A DNA stretch of 64,000 nt from Kingdonia uniflora (taxonomy: Eukaryota > Streptophyta > Magnoliopsida > Ranunculales > Circaeasteraceae). Below, one piece after another: positions 45,747-58,519 of the stretch. How positions within the stretch are numbered: position 1 is the first letter of the stretch; the number at the start of each line of letters is the position of its first letter. Location of the stretch: NCBI GenBank assembly GCA_014058105.1, contig JACGCM010000146.1, positions 744,001 to 808,000 on the forward strand, given 5' to 3'. Both the position numbers and the translations under genes were made by a program. Below the pieces are notes generated by a model. It worked only from the letters and a program-made list of their open reading frames with translations. It made no database searches and was not told the DNA's origin.

Positions 45747-48700
45747 ATGACTCTCCAAGCTCCAAAACCCACAAAGCATCCAAAATCCTCATCAAAACCC
45801 TCTTATCTCTCATCCCATCTCGCCATGATTGAGCTCAAACAAAGAATCCTAACCTCAATCTCCAAACTCTCAGACAGAGACACCCATCAAATCGCAGTCG
45901 AAGACCTTGTTTACATCATCAAAACCCTAAATACCGATGTTGGGGTCTCAATGTTTCTCAATTGCCTTTACGACGCTTCGTGTGACCCTAAACCCGCTGT
46001 AAAAAAAGAATCTTTACGCCTTTTCGCTATTGTTTCAACCTCCCATTCTGATTCCACATCGACCCATCTCAATAAAATCGTTGCCCACATTGTTAAACGG
46101 CTTAAGGACTCTGATTCTAGTGTTCGCGGTACATGTTGTGAGGTTATCGGAGGGTTGTCGTCGTTGTATTTGAGGTGTTGTGGTGGTGATAGTGAGAATT
46201 TGGGGGTTGTTTTGATGTTGTTTGTGAAGCCATTGTTTGAGGCAATGGGGGAGCAGAATAAGGGTGTGCAGGTAGGGGCAGCATTATGTTTGGCGAGGGT
46301 GGTGGAGTGTGCGGCGGTTGATGCGCAGGTTAACTTGTTTCAAAAGTTGTGTCCTAGGATTTGTAAGTTCTTGAATAATCAAAACTTTTTGGCTAAGGCT
46401 GCGCTGTTGAGTGTGGTTGCGAGTTTATCTCAGGTTTGGACAATGTGGGTTATTTATGTTATGTTTTATGTTTTATGATGATTCACATTGCATTTGATAT
46501 GTTGTTTTGGTCATTGTAATGTTAAATTTGATTAAAATGTGCTGTTAGATAACGTAAAGTAGAAGGGGTTTCCCTTATAAATGGTAAGGTTTTGTATGAT
46601 TTTCTTCCAGGTTGGAGCTCTTGTTCCACAAAGCTTGCCTATATTGCTACCAACAATTCATGGATGCCTAGAGAATAATGATTGGGCAACGCGTAAAGCT
46701 GCAGCTGATACTTTGAGTGCCTTAGCATCTCATTCTAGCCATCTGATTGCTGATGCAGCCTCATTGACCATTAATAAACTCGAGTCCTGCCGCTTTGATA
46801 AGGTATTTTGTAGGACCACTTTTCTAACGACTTCCAATTACTACCGTGTCTGTCATGGACATTTTTTATTTTTATAGACTATAAATATCTTTCCTTAACA
46901 TGATATCATTTCTGTGTGGAGAAGTGAATAACCCTGACATTTAGAAGATAAATGAGTATTCTCTTAACTAACTTTCTACAATCCGTAATACCTCAAAAAT
47001 GTTTGCTTCTTTTCTCTCCAACTATTATTCATTTATGTAAATATTGTTTTAGTTATTCTACTAATAGAGTAGATTTTACTCATGGAATTATAAACTTTAA
47101 ATGAAGTGCTCCCAAACAGATTGTGATGTCTATTTCACTGAAGACTGGTATCTAAAAAGTTATAATGATTAACTAAAAAGTACAGTAGGATCAATTATCA
47201 CGGTCAAAAATCCAGTATTTTATTTAGGGTTGAATTACTACACTTCTGAACGGACTAGAAAATGGTTTTGGTCTCGTGTTTTAGAGATCTAATAGAAAAT
47301 CCGGTAAATAACAAAGAATTCGGTTTTGTTTATCGAGATGAAAAATCTATGGAAAAGAATCCACCACAAATAATACTAAATATATAAACTATATTTAAAT
47401 TTATCCAAAGTTGGAAAAATGGTTTTAAGACCTCAAGTCAAAATTGGTTCATCTTTTGACAATATTTCACTACCCAAAATATATAAATTTCAATTGTTAA
47501 ACTACGGAATGTGAAAGCGCACAAGGGCTAACTACAAACCGGGTATCTCTTGAAATTTGGGCATTTAGTGTGAATAAATTAGGAATTTCAAGATCAACGC
47601 AAATTACATTGTAGTCATAAAACTTGGTCTATATCACTTGGACATAGACCAATAATACAACACAAAAATATAGAGACAAAATTTCAATAATAGCTTATTG
47701 GGGGTAAACATATATAAGTCTACATATTTAGTACAGTCGTGGCTTCATCCCTCCCTAGAGGAGAGATTTAGCTAGACATAGTGAATTAGCTAAAACAAGA
47801 ACGTTGAGAATAATTAGACATGACAAATAAGAGAATGGAAAGAAAAGTACACTTTATTAGATGAAAATAAGACTTACAAACTAGGAAGAAAGCCTCAAAC
47901 TTCTCTTCAACTTCTCCTACAATGCTCTTTTACTCTGTACTACAATTTTCTCAAATTTCGATATTTTTCTTGAGCTCATTACCTCTCCTTTTATAGATGA
48001 AGGAGAGGTTATTTACATTTAATGTAGATTGTAACCTATGACATGAATGCATAATAAAAGTGTAACTTATCAAGATGAGTTTTCTTCTAAAGTGTAACCT
48101 CCCCATGTGGGGACCGTTAGCTTTACAAATCTCCATTCCTTCACTAGCAGTTCATCTTTTGAGCTCTAAATCCCGGTATTCGCACATATATGTAAATGAG
48201 TCCAACTTGACATGAAATGCAGAAAATTATATTATAAGTCATGTTTAACAATAAAAATAAGGATTAAAAGCCTTAAATCTTAGGGGCAAAATGGTCATTG
48301 TACATGCCCATCAATTAGGTTCTTGATTTTAGCCTCTTAGGTCATATGAGTAGGTATTTTTTGTTTGATACCCCGTCTATTGAAAATGAAAGGGGGTGTT
48401 TCAAGGGCTCCAGCACATAGTTGCAAACCTCTCCTTACAAGATTATCAGTTAAAAGACGAGCAAAACAGAGAAGAAAAATATAAGTTTCTCTCAATCTAT
48501 AAATCAATTGTTGTATAAAATTAACTTGGGAAGTAATCTAATTGTGGTCCAAGTAACGCGAACACAAATTATTAACTGGCAAAATCTGTTGGATAATTCG
48601 GGTTTTCGGTTTCTTCTCCGTAGGTGAAACCTGCTAGAGATAGCATGACAGAGGCGTTCCAGCTATGGAAGAAGATTTCGGAAAAGGGAGATACTGGTAC

Positions 48701-51127
48701 ACCTGGTGACCCAAGTGAAATCTTTTGCGGTTAGTATATCAGAAAACCTTTATGACCTCAATGAGCCAACATTCTTTTCCCCCTTAATTTTTTCCATCCA
48801 TATACTTCAGATGAAAAAGCTGGTGACAGAAATTCAGATTATGTGAAGGATAAGTTAAACAAGAAGGCACCAAACTTGAGTGACAGAGAGTGGAATGCAG
48901 AGTTCTTTCAGAAACTTGAAACACAGGGTTCAGGTGATTGGCCTGTAGAAGTGGCTGTCCCACGTGTATTTATCAGCTCTACCAACGAACAGGGTGATGA
49001 GAAATTAGAGGGAAATAATATTGGAAGATCAATTCATAGTGAACACGGGGAGTTTGATGATGGTCATGGATCTGCAAATGTTAAGTACCATAACTCTGAG
49101 AGAGGATCTGCTCGGGTGTTCAATAAGCAACGAAATGTAGATGATTTTGCACGAGATAAGCTGACAGAACAGAGGATATATAACGAAAGTTTCTCAAAAT
49201 CAAGAGTTTTGGATGTTAATGATAGAGTTGAAGGGCCCTCAATAAATAATAGTGGAAATCTGCAAGCCATACAGAGGCAATTATCACAACTGGAAAGGCA
49301 ACAAGCTCATCTAATGACAATGCTACAGGTCTGTATAAGTAGTCTGATTTTGGTCCACATTTTGTTATGTTAAGTTAGACTGTAACCTCTAAATTTGCAA
49401 CTTTTAACTTCAAACCCCCAAGGCATACTACTAGAGCTAGTTTTTAATGATAATTTCTACTGTATGGTCAAAATTAGGCTTCAACCACTTAGATTTTATT
49501 GCAAGAATGCAAACATGGGGGGCTCAAGGTCTAAATTAGACTATGTAGTGGGGCTCAAAATCCATATCTTTCATTTCTGTTTTGCGTGTATACATGTTTT
49601 CGTTCAAAACTGTTTTGTTTAATTAAGATATTTACAAATTGCAGGACTTTATGGGTGGCTCCCATGATAACATGGTAACTCTACAGAACAGAGTACGAGG
49701 TCTTGAGAGGATTGTGGAGGACATGGCAAGAGATTTGACGATATCACCCCATATGAGAGATAGTAATTTTATGGTGGGCTCCGATGCATCATCTAGTAGG
49801 TCGTTAGGCATGTATAATGGCTTTCCTGCCTATTCTAATTTTTGGCAATCTGATGTATCTCAAACAAGGGGTTCATATTCATATGGGGCTTCAAGAATTC
49901 AGAACATCAGCTCTAAAAGAGCCTTTGATTACACCACTAGATCAGCAAACAATGGTGATCAGGTTGGGAATAGGAGAACTTGGCATAAGGGGTCAGGCCC
50001 CACTAGACTAGGTGAGGGTCCCTCTGCAAGAAGTGTGTGGCAAGCTTCAAAGGATGAAGCCACTCTGCAAGCTATTCGAGGAGTATCTGGGGATGAAAGT
50101 GGATCTAGATCTGTTGCGTTAAATGATGATGATAGTAGACGACAAGATCGGGATGCAATTGCCACTTCCTGGAAAAATGCAATGAATGCACTTCGCAAGA
50201 GTGACATGGATACGGCATTTGTTGAGGTATTGTCTGTAGCGGATGATCAATTGCTCGTGCAGTTGATGAAGAAATCTGGCCCTGTAATGGATCAGCTTTC
50301 CGGTGAAACCGTTACTGTGATTTTGCGTGCGATTGGGCATTTTATACAGGAGCAGAGTTTGGTTGACATTGGTTTATCTTGGGCTCAACAGGTATTCGAC
50401 CGTATCCTCTCACTCTTTCCGCAATTTTATTTCTCCAACTCCCAGCCATTTGCCATGTAATTTACATTATAAAATTTTACCACCGTATCAGAAGTCTATA
50501 AACATCGTATTTTTATTTTTTTTCAGACATTGATGGTGATAGTTCATTAAGCTATCCATGGTGGTATGGATACACATATTCTTCCAGTATAACGAGAAAG
50601 TTATGAAAATAATGAAAGATATTTTATCTCTTAAACTTTCTTAGTTCTCACTTCTCACTTCTACATTATATGTTCTTGCCGAATTTTCTAAGGAATTTTG
50701 GATGCTACGTCCAAACTAAATTACTATCTGAGCTCACCTTCACATAGATCACATCACCTGGCAGACAAGAAATAGAAAGAGGAGAAGAAGAATTCTGATA
50801 GTCTTTGATTGATTTGTTTTCCTGTAGGATAAACATATCTTTGAGAACATATTCTTTTTGATAGAGAATCTCTAGTTTTAATAACGACTGATCTGCATCT
50901 GTCTTTCCTATTTGTTCCCCTTGATGTTGCAGCTAGTAGATCTGGTGAATAAAAATGGCCCTGATGTGCTGAGAATTCCTACGGAAAGCAGGAAAGAGCT
51001 TTTAATGAATTTACATGAAGCATCTTCAGCTATTGACCTGCCCGAAGACTGGGAAGGGGCGATTCCTGTCCAAATTATGTTGCAATTAGCATCAGCATGG
51101 GGAATAGATATGCAATGTGAAAGGTAA
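45747..51127 (+). CDS. TOR1L: TORTIFOLIA1/SPIRAL2-like microtubule-associated protein
   Basis: Six coding exons splice cleanly with GT/AG sites: 45747-46433, 46611-46802, 48624-48729, 48811-49328, 49645-50391 and 50933-51127, giving 814 residues and a TAA stop. The N-terminal 290 or so residues are helical HEAT repeats that in this family bind tubulin and microtubules (LVYIIKTLNTDVGVSMFLNC, GCLENNDWATRKAAADTLSA). A charged linker follows, then a coiled coil near the middle (LQAIQRQLSQLERQQAHLMT and RVRGLERIVEDMARDLTI). The conserved C-terminal domain has WKNAMNALRKSDMDTAFVEV, LVQLMKKSGPVMDQLSGETV and LASAWGID. Known members control microtubule minus-end stability and organ twisting. No stop or frameshift is seen. 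The second intron is long (1.8 kb) and holds transposon-like DNA. Confidence 0.93.
47740..48310 (-). repeat. LTR-like sequence in intron 2 of the TOR1-like gene
   Basis: Read on the minus strand this stretch has a promoter-like TATA box (CTATAAAAGG, 47988-47997), then a leader, then AATAAA (47853-47858) about 140 bases later. That arrangement is typical of a short LTR. I could not define its ends or a target duplication. Confidence 0.35.
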
Positions 51128-51883
51128 TCTGGGGCTAAATAACTTTCCAGGTATATAGCAATTCTGTAATCATATTTTGTTTTCAACTTCTTCCAAAGAG
51201 AGAAAAGGAAGAAATATTTTTTGTGTTTTAATTGTACAGGTGATGTCATTGTAATTTCTGTATGTAATTGAGATATGATTGGGGTTTTTTTTTCCTTACA
51301 TTGTTGGCTTAATATTTGGAATGTTGGTATTTGTTATTTTGATTGCGTAACTGCATGGATATGCATGTTTCTTGTGTAGTGAATTTACTATGTTACTACA
51401 TCAAGAACCTATTGACGTATTTTGTTCGCATACGGGAAACCACAGATACAAGGATGTTAGTACTTTGATTTATGCATTCTGGCTGTTAATACTTTCTAAT
51501 CGAGTAAAACACAGAACAGGCACACTTTTAATAGTGTTTGCCCTAATCCACCAACCTGGCTCTTGGTAATGCCCAACTTGACATAATACAAAGCAGCCAA
51601 GGAACTGGGGTCTCCAGGAAAACCCGTATTGTCATTACCTCTGGCGCTGCAGTTCAGGTCTTGGAGGGTCTCCAGGGATCAAAAAAACAATTCAAACTCG
51701 AAGTCTTTGATGGACTTCAGGCAAGGGGCTGTCAACACAAAATCATGCATTTATTTTTATCTGGAGGTTACAGAGGTTTGAGCACACAGCTATGTGATGC
51801 CATAAGTTGAATGACTTCAAGATATTGGCTAGTGAATGTTTTTACGCATCTTAGAGGAATCAAGCTCAATCTGGGGATTAGAC
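51128..51883. other. 3' UTR and downstream of the TOR1-like gene
   Basis: The first 150 bases or so are probably 3' UTR. The rest has no supported gene; short frames such as 51372-51569 show no domain. Confidence 0.4.
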
Positions 51884-52232
51884 TGTTGGATTTTTCATCT
51901 ATACCGGCACTACTCTTCCGGTTCACGAGCACACATGTTAATAGGTCGTATAGGTGTTATTGGTTGTGCCCAATTGTTACACCAAGTTAAGGTAGGTGAG
52001 ACCTAATGTTACTCTTTATTAGGGTTTGAGGGTATAATGGGAAGACCACTCTAACCCTATCAGGTTAAATAGAGAGGAAGTCATTGGAGGCTACAACACA
52101 TAAAACTATCTCATTGAGGTCTGCAGCCAATCCAATAGAAGACTCCACTAAAAAAAATAGGATTTTCAGAGAGCATGAGAAGAGGTTAGTATAATCTACT
52201 TTACAGATTCAGTTATTGATCATAGTTAATTG

Positions 52233-53356
52233 TAGGGTTGTTCACGGGTCGGGTCGGGTCGGGCCGGGTTAAGCCACATTTGAACCCGAACTCGGGCTGG
52301 TCGGGTTAACAACATTTGAACCCGAACCCGAACCGACTATGTACAGGAACCGAACCGAATTGATCGGGTCGGGTCGGGTCGAGTTCTGGGCCGGGTCCTG
52401 AACTCATTTATTTTTTTTTTTGGTTTTTTTTGTAACACTTCACAACATTGTGAGCAACATGTTCTCTTTCTACTCTGATCTCCTTCTTATATTAGCACTT
52501 AACACTTCACAACATTTTAGGAAAATGGAAACATAAGCAACAAGACTCTGTATCACATGCTTAATCCAACAAACAAACAAAGACAAATCAACAACCTTCG
52601 ATTCTGTATCACATGCTTAACCTCATGCTTCACGAGCTCATGCATATCTTTGGGATTCCTCAACACACTCTATTACACCCAAAACAACAATCCACCCAAA
52701 TCAAAACCCGATCACAAATCCTAATACAAACATAAAAATCAAAGAAAGGGTTGATTAAGACAACCACATATCACAAAACATACTCAACATCAAAAAACCC
52801 AACATCAAAACATACCCAACATTACATTCCATTACCGTCACCTTCTCTTGTAATGCTTGCATCTAAACATACCCAACATAAAAAAGCCAAAAATTAAGAC
52901 AACCCCAGATCACAAAACATCACAAAAACCAATTATGAATCCTACACCTTCGGGTCTCGGTAACCAAGGCTGCAGACCATAGAAAGATAGTGGAAGGGTT
53001 AGTGATGGAGAAAGAGAGGAGAGTTGTGGATTTAAGGGTTCGTTGAGTTCGAATTGGGATATTTAAGGATGATGGGGTTGTTGTTGTTGTTGAGGGGGAT
53101 GTGAAGAGGAGCTTTGATGATGCACTTGCTGTAGAAATCGCCATTGAAGGAATGAGGGTTTAGAGAGAGAGAAAGAGAGAGAGAGTATGATTTTGAAGAA
53201 GAAGAAAGAGAGATTTATAATATATAAACATACTCGGTTCGGGTCGGGTTTTGAACTAGACCAAATCATGAACCCAAACCCGAACCGATTATGAAACCGA
53301 ACCGGCCGGTTCGGGTCGGCCCGGGACGGGTTCTCGGGTTTTCGTGTACAGCCCTA
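52233..53356. mobile_element. hAT-like non-autonomous element 3
   Basis: 1124 bases inside the copia D LTR. Ends are TAGGGTTGTTCACGGG and, reversed, TAGGGCTGTACACG. A perfect eight-base duplication GTTAATTG lies at 52225-52232 and 53357-53364. Subterminal zones are dense arrays of GGGTCGGGTC and CCCGAACC. Its interior contains a transit-peptide-like exon on the minus strand. Confidence 0.93.
52920..53144 (-). pseudogene. Transit-peptide-like exon captured in hAT element 3
   Basis: From ATG 53144 the minus strand reads a Ser/Thr-rich, acid-poor N-terminus (MAISTASASSKLLFTSPS, then TTTTTPSSLNIPI and TLKSTTLLSF) with the composition of a chloroplast transit peptide. It is preceded by a pyrimidine-rich CTCTCTCTTTCTC leader. 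The frame ends at 52920 soon after RIHNWFL, and a splice donor-like GGTTTTTG sits near there. No mature protein domain follows. It probably derives from the first exon of a nuclear gene for a plastid protein; which gene I cannot tell. A chance low-complexity frame is the alternative. Confidence 0.35.
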
Positions 53357-53381
53357 GTTAATTGTATGTATTTCCAACAAT

Positions 53382-53393
53382 TGGTATCAGAGC
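53382..53393 (+). promoter_or_regulatory. Primer binding site of copia D
   Basis: TGGTATCAGAGC, an exact initiator-Met primer site, two bases after the LTR end. Confidence 0.9.
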
Positions 53394-54208
53394 TAGGATA
53401 AAAATTACTATGGTTAAATAATTGCTCTCAGAACTTGTTTTTATGTACTTGCACTTTAATGGCTTTTGTTTTAGTACCTTATTGCCGTTCACTGTTCACA
53501 AGGAGAAAAAAGTTCCTTGCAGTTCACCGAGTCTCTTTCTCTCTCATTGTCTCTCATGAATTGCAAATCATCCCTAAGACTATTAGGGTTTCTCTCTCTC
53601 TTTCAAATTGCACCAAATCAGACTTAAATCATTTTTTGAGGGTTTAAATCTCAATTGATATTGGTGTTTGTTTTGAGGGTTTAAATCTCAGTTTCGATCA
53701 TCACCACCATCTGAGTTTTTGGGTTTTATGTTTTTTCTCACATTCAGATCTGTGGTGGAGGAGTTCTTGTTGAAGAACAACAATGAGTTTAGGGGTTTAA
53801 TATTAATGTTGGGTTTATGTGATAATTTGGGTTTTGGGGTTGTTCTTAGACTCGAACATATCAATACTGGTTGGAATTCGAATAATGATTTAAGGGGAAA
53901 TCCAATTTGGAAATTAGGGTTTATAAAGGTTTGGCAGAGATTGCAGGAGGAGTTTTTGTAAATGCGAGTTTAGTCGATTTGGTACTCTGTTTGCCTTAAT
54001 TATCTTTATATGAAGTGAGGGTTTTGAATTGGTGATTGATAGAGATCACTGTATTAGATGAGTTATTGGGGACAGTTGCATCAATTGTAGTTTACTGGGT
54101 GTTTTTTGGATGTTGGGATCTTTAGATAACTATCAATTACATTCAAAGAGCGAAGAAGATGTTAAGAACTTGGTGGCACAAGGGACTGTTGTTAAAGGTG
54201 TTCTTCTT
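53394..54208 (+). other. Leader region of copia D
   Basis: No domain-bearing frame. CT-rich runs occur near 53530-53600. The frame 53719-53961 has no recognisable features. Confidence 0.4.
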
Positions 54209-54454
54209 CTACAGATGATTCAAGCTGTCGTCGTTCACTTTTACTGCGGATGATAGCAAAGCAGTTTGAGATTGCAATGCTGGTTTTAGATATGTTGGAG
54301 CTAAATTGCTCATCATCCAGCTTGGTAAGTTGAAGGCAGGGTAGCAATTTATTTTCCATTCCTCCAAGTTTGGATGTGGTTGGAGTTTTTTCAGCACACC
54401 CTCCATCCTCACTATATTTTCACTTATATTCTTTTGACTCATTTGGCAAACCAA
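54209..54454 (-). pseudogene. NLR leucine-rich-repeat fragment
   Basis: The minus-strand reading gives RMEGVLKKLQPHPNLEEWKI followed by NLPSWMMSNL. This is the very typical VLEGLQPHPNLKxLxI...FPSWM stretch of the LRR domain in CC-NB-LRR disease-resistance proteins. Only about 80 codons remain, with no NB-ARC domain nearby, and the end degrades into unrelated sequence. It lies inside the copia D leader region, so it is a stray fragment, possibly picked up by or inserted with a mobile element. Confidence 0.6.
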
Positions 54455-55578
54455 AATCCAATATCATAGTATGGATGCCTCGCTTACGATGAACTTACTT
54501 GATGATCGAAGGGAAGCTTACCTCTCTATTTCTTCAGGTAGTTTACAAAGATTTATACATCCGTTGAGTTTCTTAGTCTGTAGATTACACAGAGTACTCA
54601 AATTTTTTGAGATGGTTAAACTTGAGTGAGACTTTTGCCATCTTTGAATATTCTTAAAAATGTTCCTTCAAGAGTTAGGGTATTATAACTTTTGCATAAC
54701 TTCTGTTGTAAACTGCTCTCAAATATCTTCTATAAAGATAGTGTAACTATTAGTACTATTATCAACCCATATAGAGCACTAATTCATTCTAGGATCATGG
54801 GGTGCTTCAGTATACATAAAAGAACATTATATTGGTCGAACCAGAGATACTCTATCCTATAATAACCCATATTATGGGATTCCACTAATTCATTATTGAT
54901 TATATAGCCATACAGCCATTACCAATTACTATATCATATTAATTGGATAATTTTTTTTGACATGAACCATAATATACCTTTCATGATATAGGGATTTAAA
55001 GCCCAAGGATCTCTAATGGGGTTTAAGTGAGATTAAGTAGTCATTAGGAAGACGGGATATAAAATGGGAAAATACACCCAAAGGAGGTTTGTCCATGGAA
55101 TTGAACGATTCTTCTAATGTTAAGACTCTCTAGTAAAGTTTCATTAAGATTACTTTGCACTAATTAAAGTTGAAATAATTAGACCACCCAAAGGAGGCTA
55201 AGAAACTTCTAATTAATTAGTGGGTCAACATAGGCTACACGGTATGGGGAGATGAGGATAACCCTCGGCCCAAAGGTGAGGAAGTGTCTCGAGTCAAACT
55301 GTACGTGGCCAGTCTAGTCTTGAGCGTGAGTAATCACCAACTAGGGGGCAATGTATGTCAAATCACCACTTAAAGAAGGGATTCGATGATACATCGCTGT
55401 ACCCGAAGAGTGAAAAGTCAATACCTTAAAAATATTATATACACTCTGACTCAGCCATCCAAACCCCTGGTAGGATCGAGATTAAAGACATCAAGTTATA
55501 GATCTTTTGCAGATCAAGTTAAACGTGTATAAAATTAAATTTTACACGTCCTAATATAAGTCATTAGTTCATGCAGCT
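54455..55578 (+). other. Probable copia D leader, second part
   Basis: AT-rich, no coding domain. Phrases such as CCCAAAGGTGAGG (about 55269) recall the copia C leader (CCCAAAGGTGAAGG, about 26748), consistent with retroelement leader sequence. Confidence 0.4.
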
Positions 55579-57960
55579 ATGGACCCTATGATCCAGAACC
55601 AACTGACTAATATTGATACCTTGACGAACTCTAACTACTTCAACTGGAAGCTCCAAGTCCAGAATGCCCTAGGTTACCTTGATTTCGATTTTGTTCTCAC
55701 TGAAGCCTAGCCCACAGATCTCACGGATACCTCTTATGATACTGAGGAAGTGGCTTATGTTAAATGGGCCAAATCCAATAAAATGGCAAATCTCATCATT
55801 CGTTCTTCCATCGATCCTATTATGTGGGGAGGTATCACTGAGAAAGGTACCGGAAATGAACTGTTAGATGTTATTAAGAAATAGTTTGAGGGTTCTGTCA
55901 AGGGAATGCAGTATATTAACTTATATCAGCTTTTATCGTTGAAGGATGACGGCAGTGGAAATGTGTACTCGTACATTCTTAAGATCTCCAAGTTAGTTCT
56001 TACCTTGAAAGAACTCGGTCTCACCATTGATAATACGTTGATGGTTCACTTAGAAGTTTGGTCTCTTCTACAAAGTTTCGAGATGCTCCAAGTTCACTAC
56101 CAGAATTAGGAGAAGACTTGTGAAATGAATGAGTTAATTACACTGAGGAAGAACGACAAAAGGAAGGTAAAACAGAATCGACTCATTTGACTACTTCCAT
56201 GAAGATGTTGTCCATCAATTCTCAAGGGAAAAAGAAGTTCAAGAATCAAGGTTCTGCAAAGAAGAAAACTTTCATAGCAGGTCTAGGGCAAAGTTATCGC
56301 TCAGGAAATGGGAATGGGAAGCAGAATGCGACTCCGTCAGCAACTACTTCATCAACTATATAGAATATTTCTTTTGCAAGAAGAAAGGCCATATGAAGCA
56401 GGACTGTCATTCTTACAAATACTGGCTAAATAAGAAAGGAGGGGTTCATCAGTAGGCGGCCGATAAGACTTAAGGATCAGGTTTTCTCGGGAGATACTAG
56501 AAGCTTTCCCATTGAGTTCGTTGACATTTTTTTGCCTGGTTTTAGACACAGGTGTTACTTTAGATTTGACAGACACCTTTTATGTCACATCAATAAGATG
56601 ATCTCTAGTTTCAGTTTCTCGGTTGTACTATTTCAGTGATTTATTTATTATATTTTATGGGTTATATCGTCTATCTCTTGATCATTTATTTAGGCTTTAC
56701 TCTTATGTTTATCTTCTAAGGCTAACACTAATTCTACTTCTCAAAGCTTTAGTGTTCTTAGTAATCTTTGATGTTATGGCACAAACGACTATGACATATT
56801 TTGAGGTAGAGGTCAGAGATTAAGGTTGTCTGGTCAGATTGAAGAGGCGAGTATTATGGTAAGATCGATCAAGATGGTCAACATTAGGGACCATTTTATT
56901 AGTATTTATAGGATCAGGGTATTGTAGCCCAATACACTACTCTTGGACCATCTATGGACTGGGAGATATCCTAGTCTTAATCACTTGTATGTTTGGGGTT
57001 GTCCTACAGAGGTAAAATTGTTTAACCTGAATATCGAAAAGTTAGATTCGAGGACTGTAAATTGTTTCTTCGTTGGTTTTCCAGAGAAATCGATAGGTTT
57101 CAGGTTTTATTGTCCTTCTCGACCCATGGAGTTTTTTTTCTTTGAGGAGGGTTCTGTAACTCGGAATCTAATTGCTATTCCGATCAGTGTTGTTATGCTT
57201 TTACATTTATCTGATATTGACACTGTGACGAGTATGATTCCAGACCCTATTCCAGACCCCATCGCAACACCAGTTCTCCCTTAGATTTTTCCTCCACCAG
57301 CTCCTGTCCAGTTTCCTATCGTTCCACCTCCAGCCCAACCTCTTGCTCATACTCGGAGATCCCTTAGGGAGAGGCGTTCAGCTATTTCTTCAGGTTATCA
57401 TCTTTATTCAGTTGAAGGGGAATTATTTAATTTTGAGGATCCAATATTTTTTAGTTTGACTATGGCTAGTTATTTTGCAGATCAGTGGTAAAGTGCCATG
57501 ACGGAGGAGATGGATTCTATGTCTCACAACTCTGTATGGGAGTTGACACATTTACCTGAAGGATCTATGGTAGTTGAATGCAAATAGATTGTTGTATATG
57601 CGCCAATCAGAATGGGAGACATTTTACATTTATGGTTTTGTACGTCGGCGATATTTTACTCGCTAGCAGTGACGTCTGGTTTCTTTAGTAGATGAAAGCC
57701 TATGGCATGATATGTATGAGACCTGATATCAATTTTGTTGTTGGGATGTTAAGAAAGTACCAACAAAGCCCTTCTATTATTTACTGGCAGGCAGCCAAGA
57801 AGGTTCTTAGCCATTTAAAGAGGACAAGAAATTATAGATTGGTTTATAGGAGATCGGATGAGCTTATAGTTTTGGGTTACTCTGACTTAGATTTTGTTGG
57901 AGTTTCTTTGAGGATCGCTCTAACATGGACTTCCAATTTGTAGCTCAGACAAAGGTGGTT
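55579..57960 (+). pseudogene. Copia D gag-pol remnant
   Basis: ATG 55579 starts a copia gag (LTNSNYFNWKLQVQNALGYL, YVKWAKSNKMANLIIRSSID, LYQLLSLKDDGSGNVYSYIL). From about 56110 stops are frequent. A piece of integrase end is readable at 56943-57284 (HLYVWGCPTEVKLFN, FRFYCPSRPMEFFF), then the linker RRSLRERRSAISS, and the first RT block (MTEEMDSMSHNSVWELTHLP, near 57500). Most of RT is deleted; RNase H survives as RPDINFVVGMLRKYQQSP and GYSDLDFVGV (57692-57943). No 3' LTR was found. It may be the body of the element whose 5' LTR is at 51884. Confidence 0.85.
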
Positions 57961-58508
57961 TGTCAATAATGTTGTCGGGACTAGGTCACTCATACTCAGT
58001 TGGAGGACATAGCAGATAGAAGATGTCATCTGGGAAATTTCAAGCCACCAAATAATCGGCCAGGAGCCAGTGGGGAAACTCTCGAGCTATGACAGGTAAT
58101 AGTAGTTCAGTTTTGAGCAAGCTGTAGCAGAAAGGATTGACACATACATACATGTATGAAATATCAGATCTATTACACATTAGGAAACAATGTCTTTCAT
58201 ATGGACATATTTTCCATTGTCTCAGAGATAAAGAGGGGCCGGGATTTGTGGGAAGGAGGGGGATGGACGGCCTAGATTTGTTTAACTATTTGGTTTAGGG
58301 GTACTTTCAATATTGCCTCTCTCTCTATTATCAAATTACCCGAACTCTTCTTCTTTTCTCTATCTCTCCAAACTCTTCTTCTTCTCTCCATCTCTCCGTC
58401 TCCACAATGCCACATCCGGACATCGGTTGATCCCCTCTAGCTAATCTAGCTAATATCTCCATCTCTCAATATAAAACCATAATTTCATTTTCACTCTCTC
58501 TAACCTCC
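57961..58508. other. No gene seen
   Basis: CT-rich sequence at 58320-58510 (CTCTATCTCTCC, CTTCTTCTCTCC) looks like the 5' leader of the RPL4 fragment that follows. Otherwise nothing recognised. Confidence 0.35.
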
Positions 58509-58517
58509 AAACCCTAA
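58509..58517 (+). promoter_or_regulatory. Telo-box ahead of the RPL4 fragment
   Basis: AAACCCTAA directly before the ATG. Telo-boxes are a known promoter/leader element of plant ribosomal protein genes, so the fragment seems to have kept its original leader. Confidence 0.6.
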
Positions 58518-58519
58518 CA

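Larger units (their letters stand above)
51884..53379 (+). repeat. Copia D 5' LTR, split by hAT-like element 3
   Basis: The left end is TGTTGGATTTTTC (51884) and the right end TTTCCAACA (53379). A primer binding site lies two bases beyond. Without the hAT insertion the LTR is about 364 bases. Confidence 0.8.
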
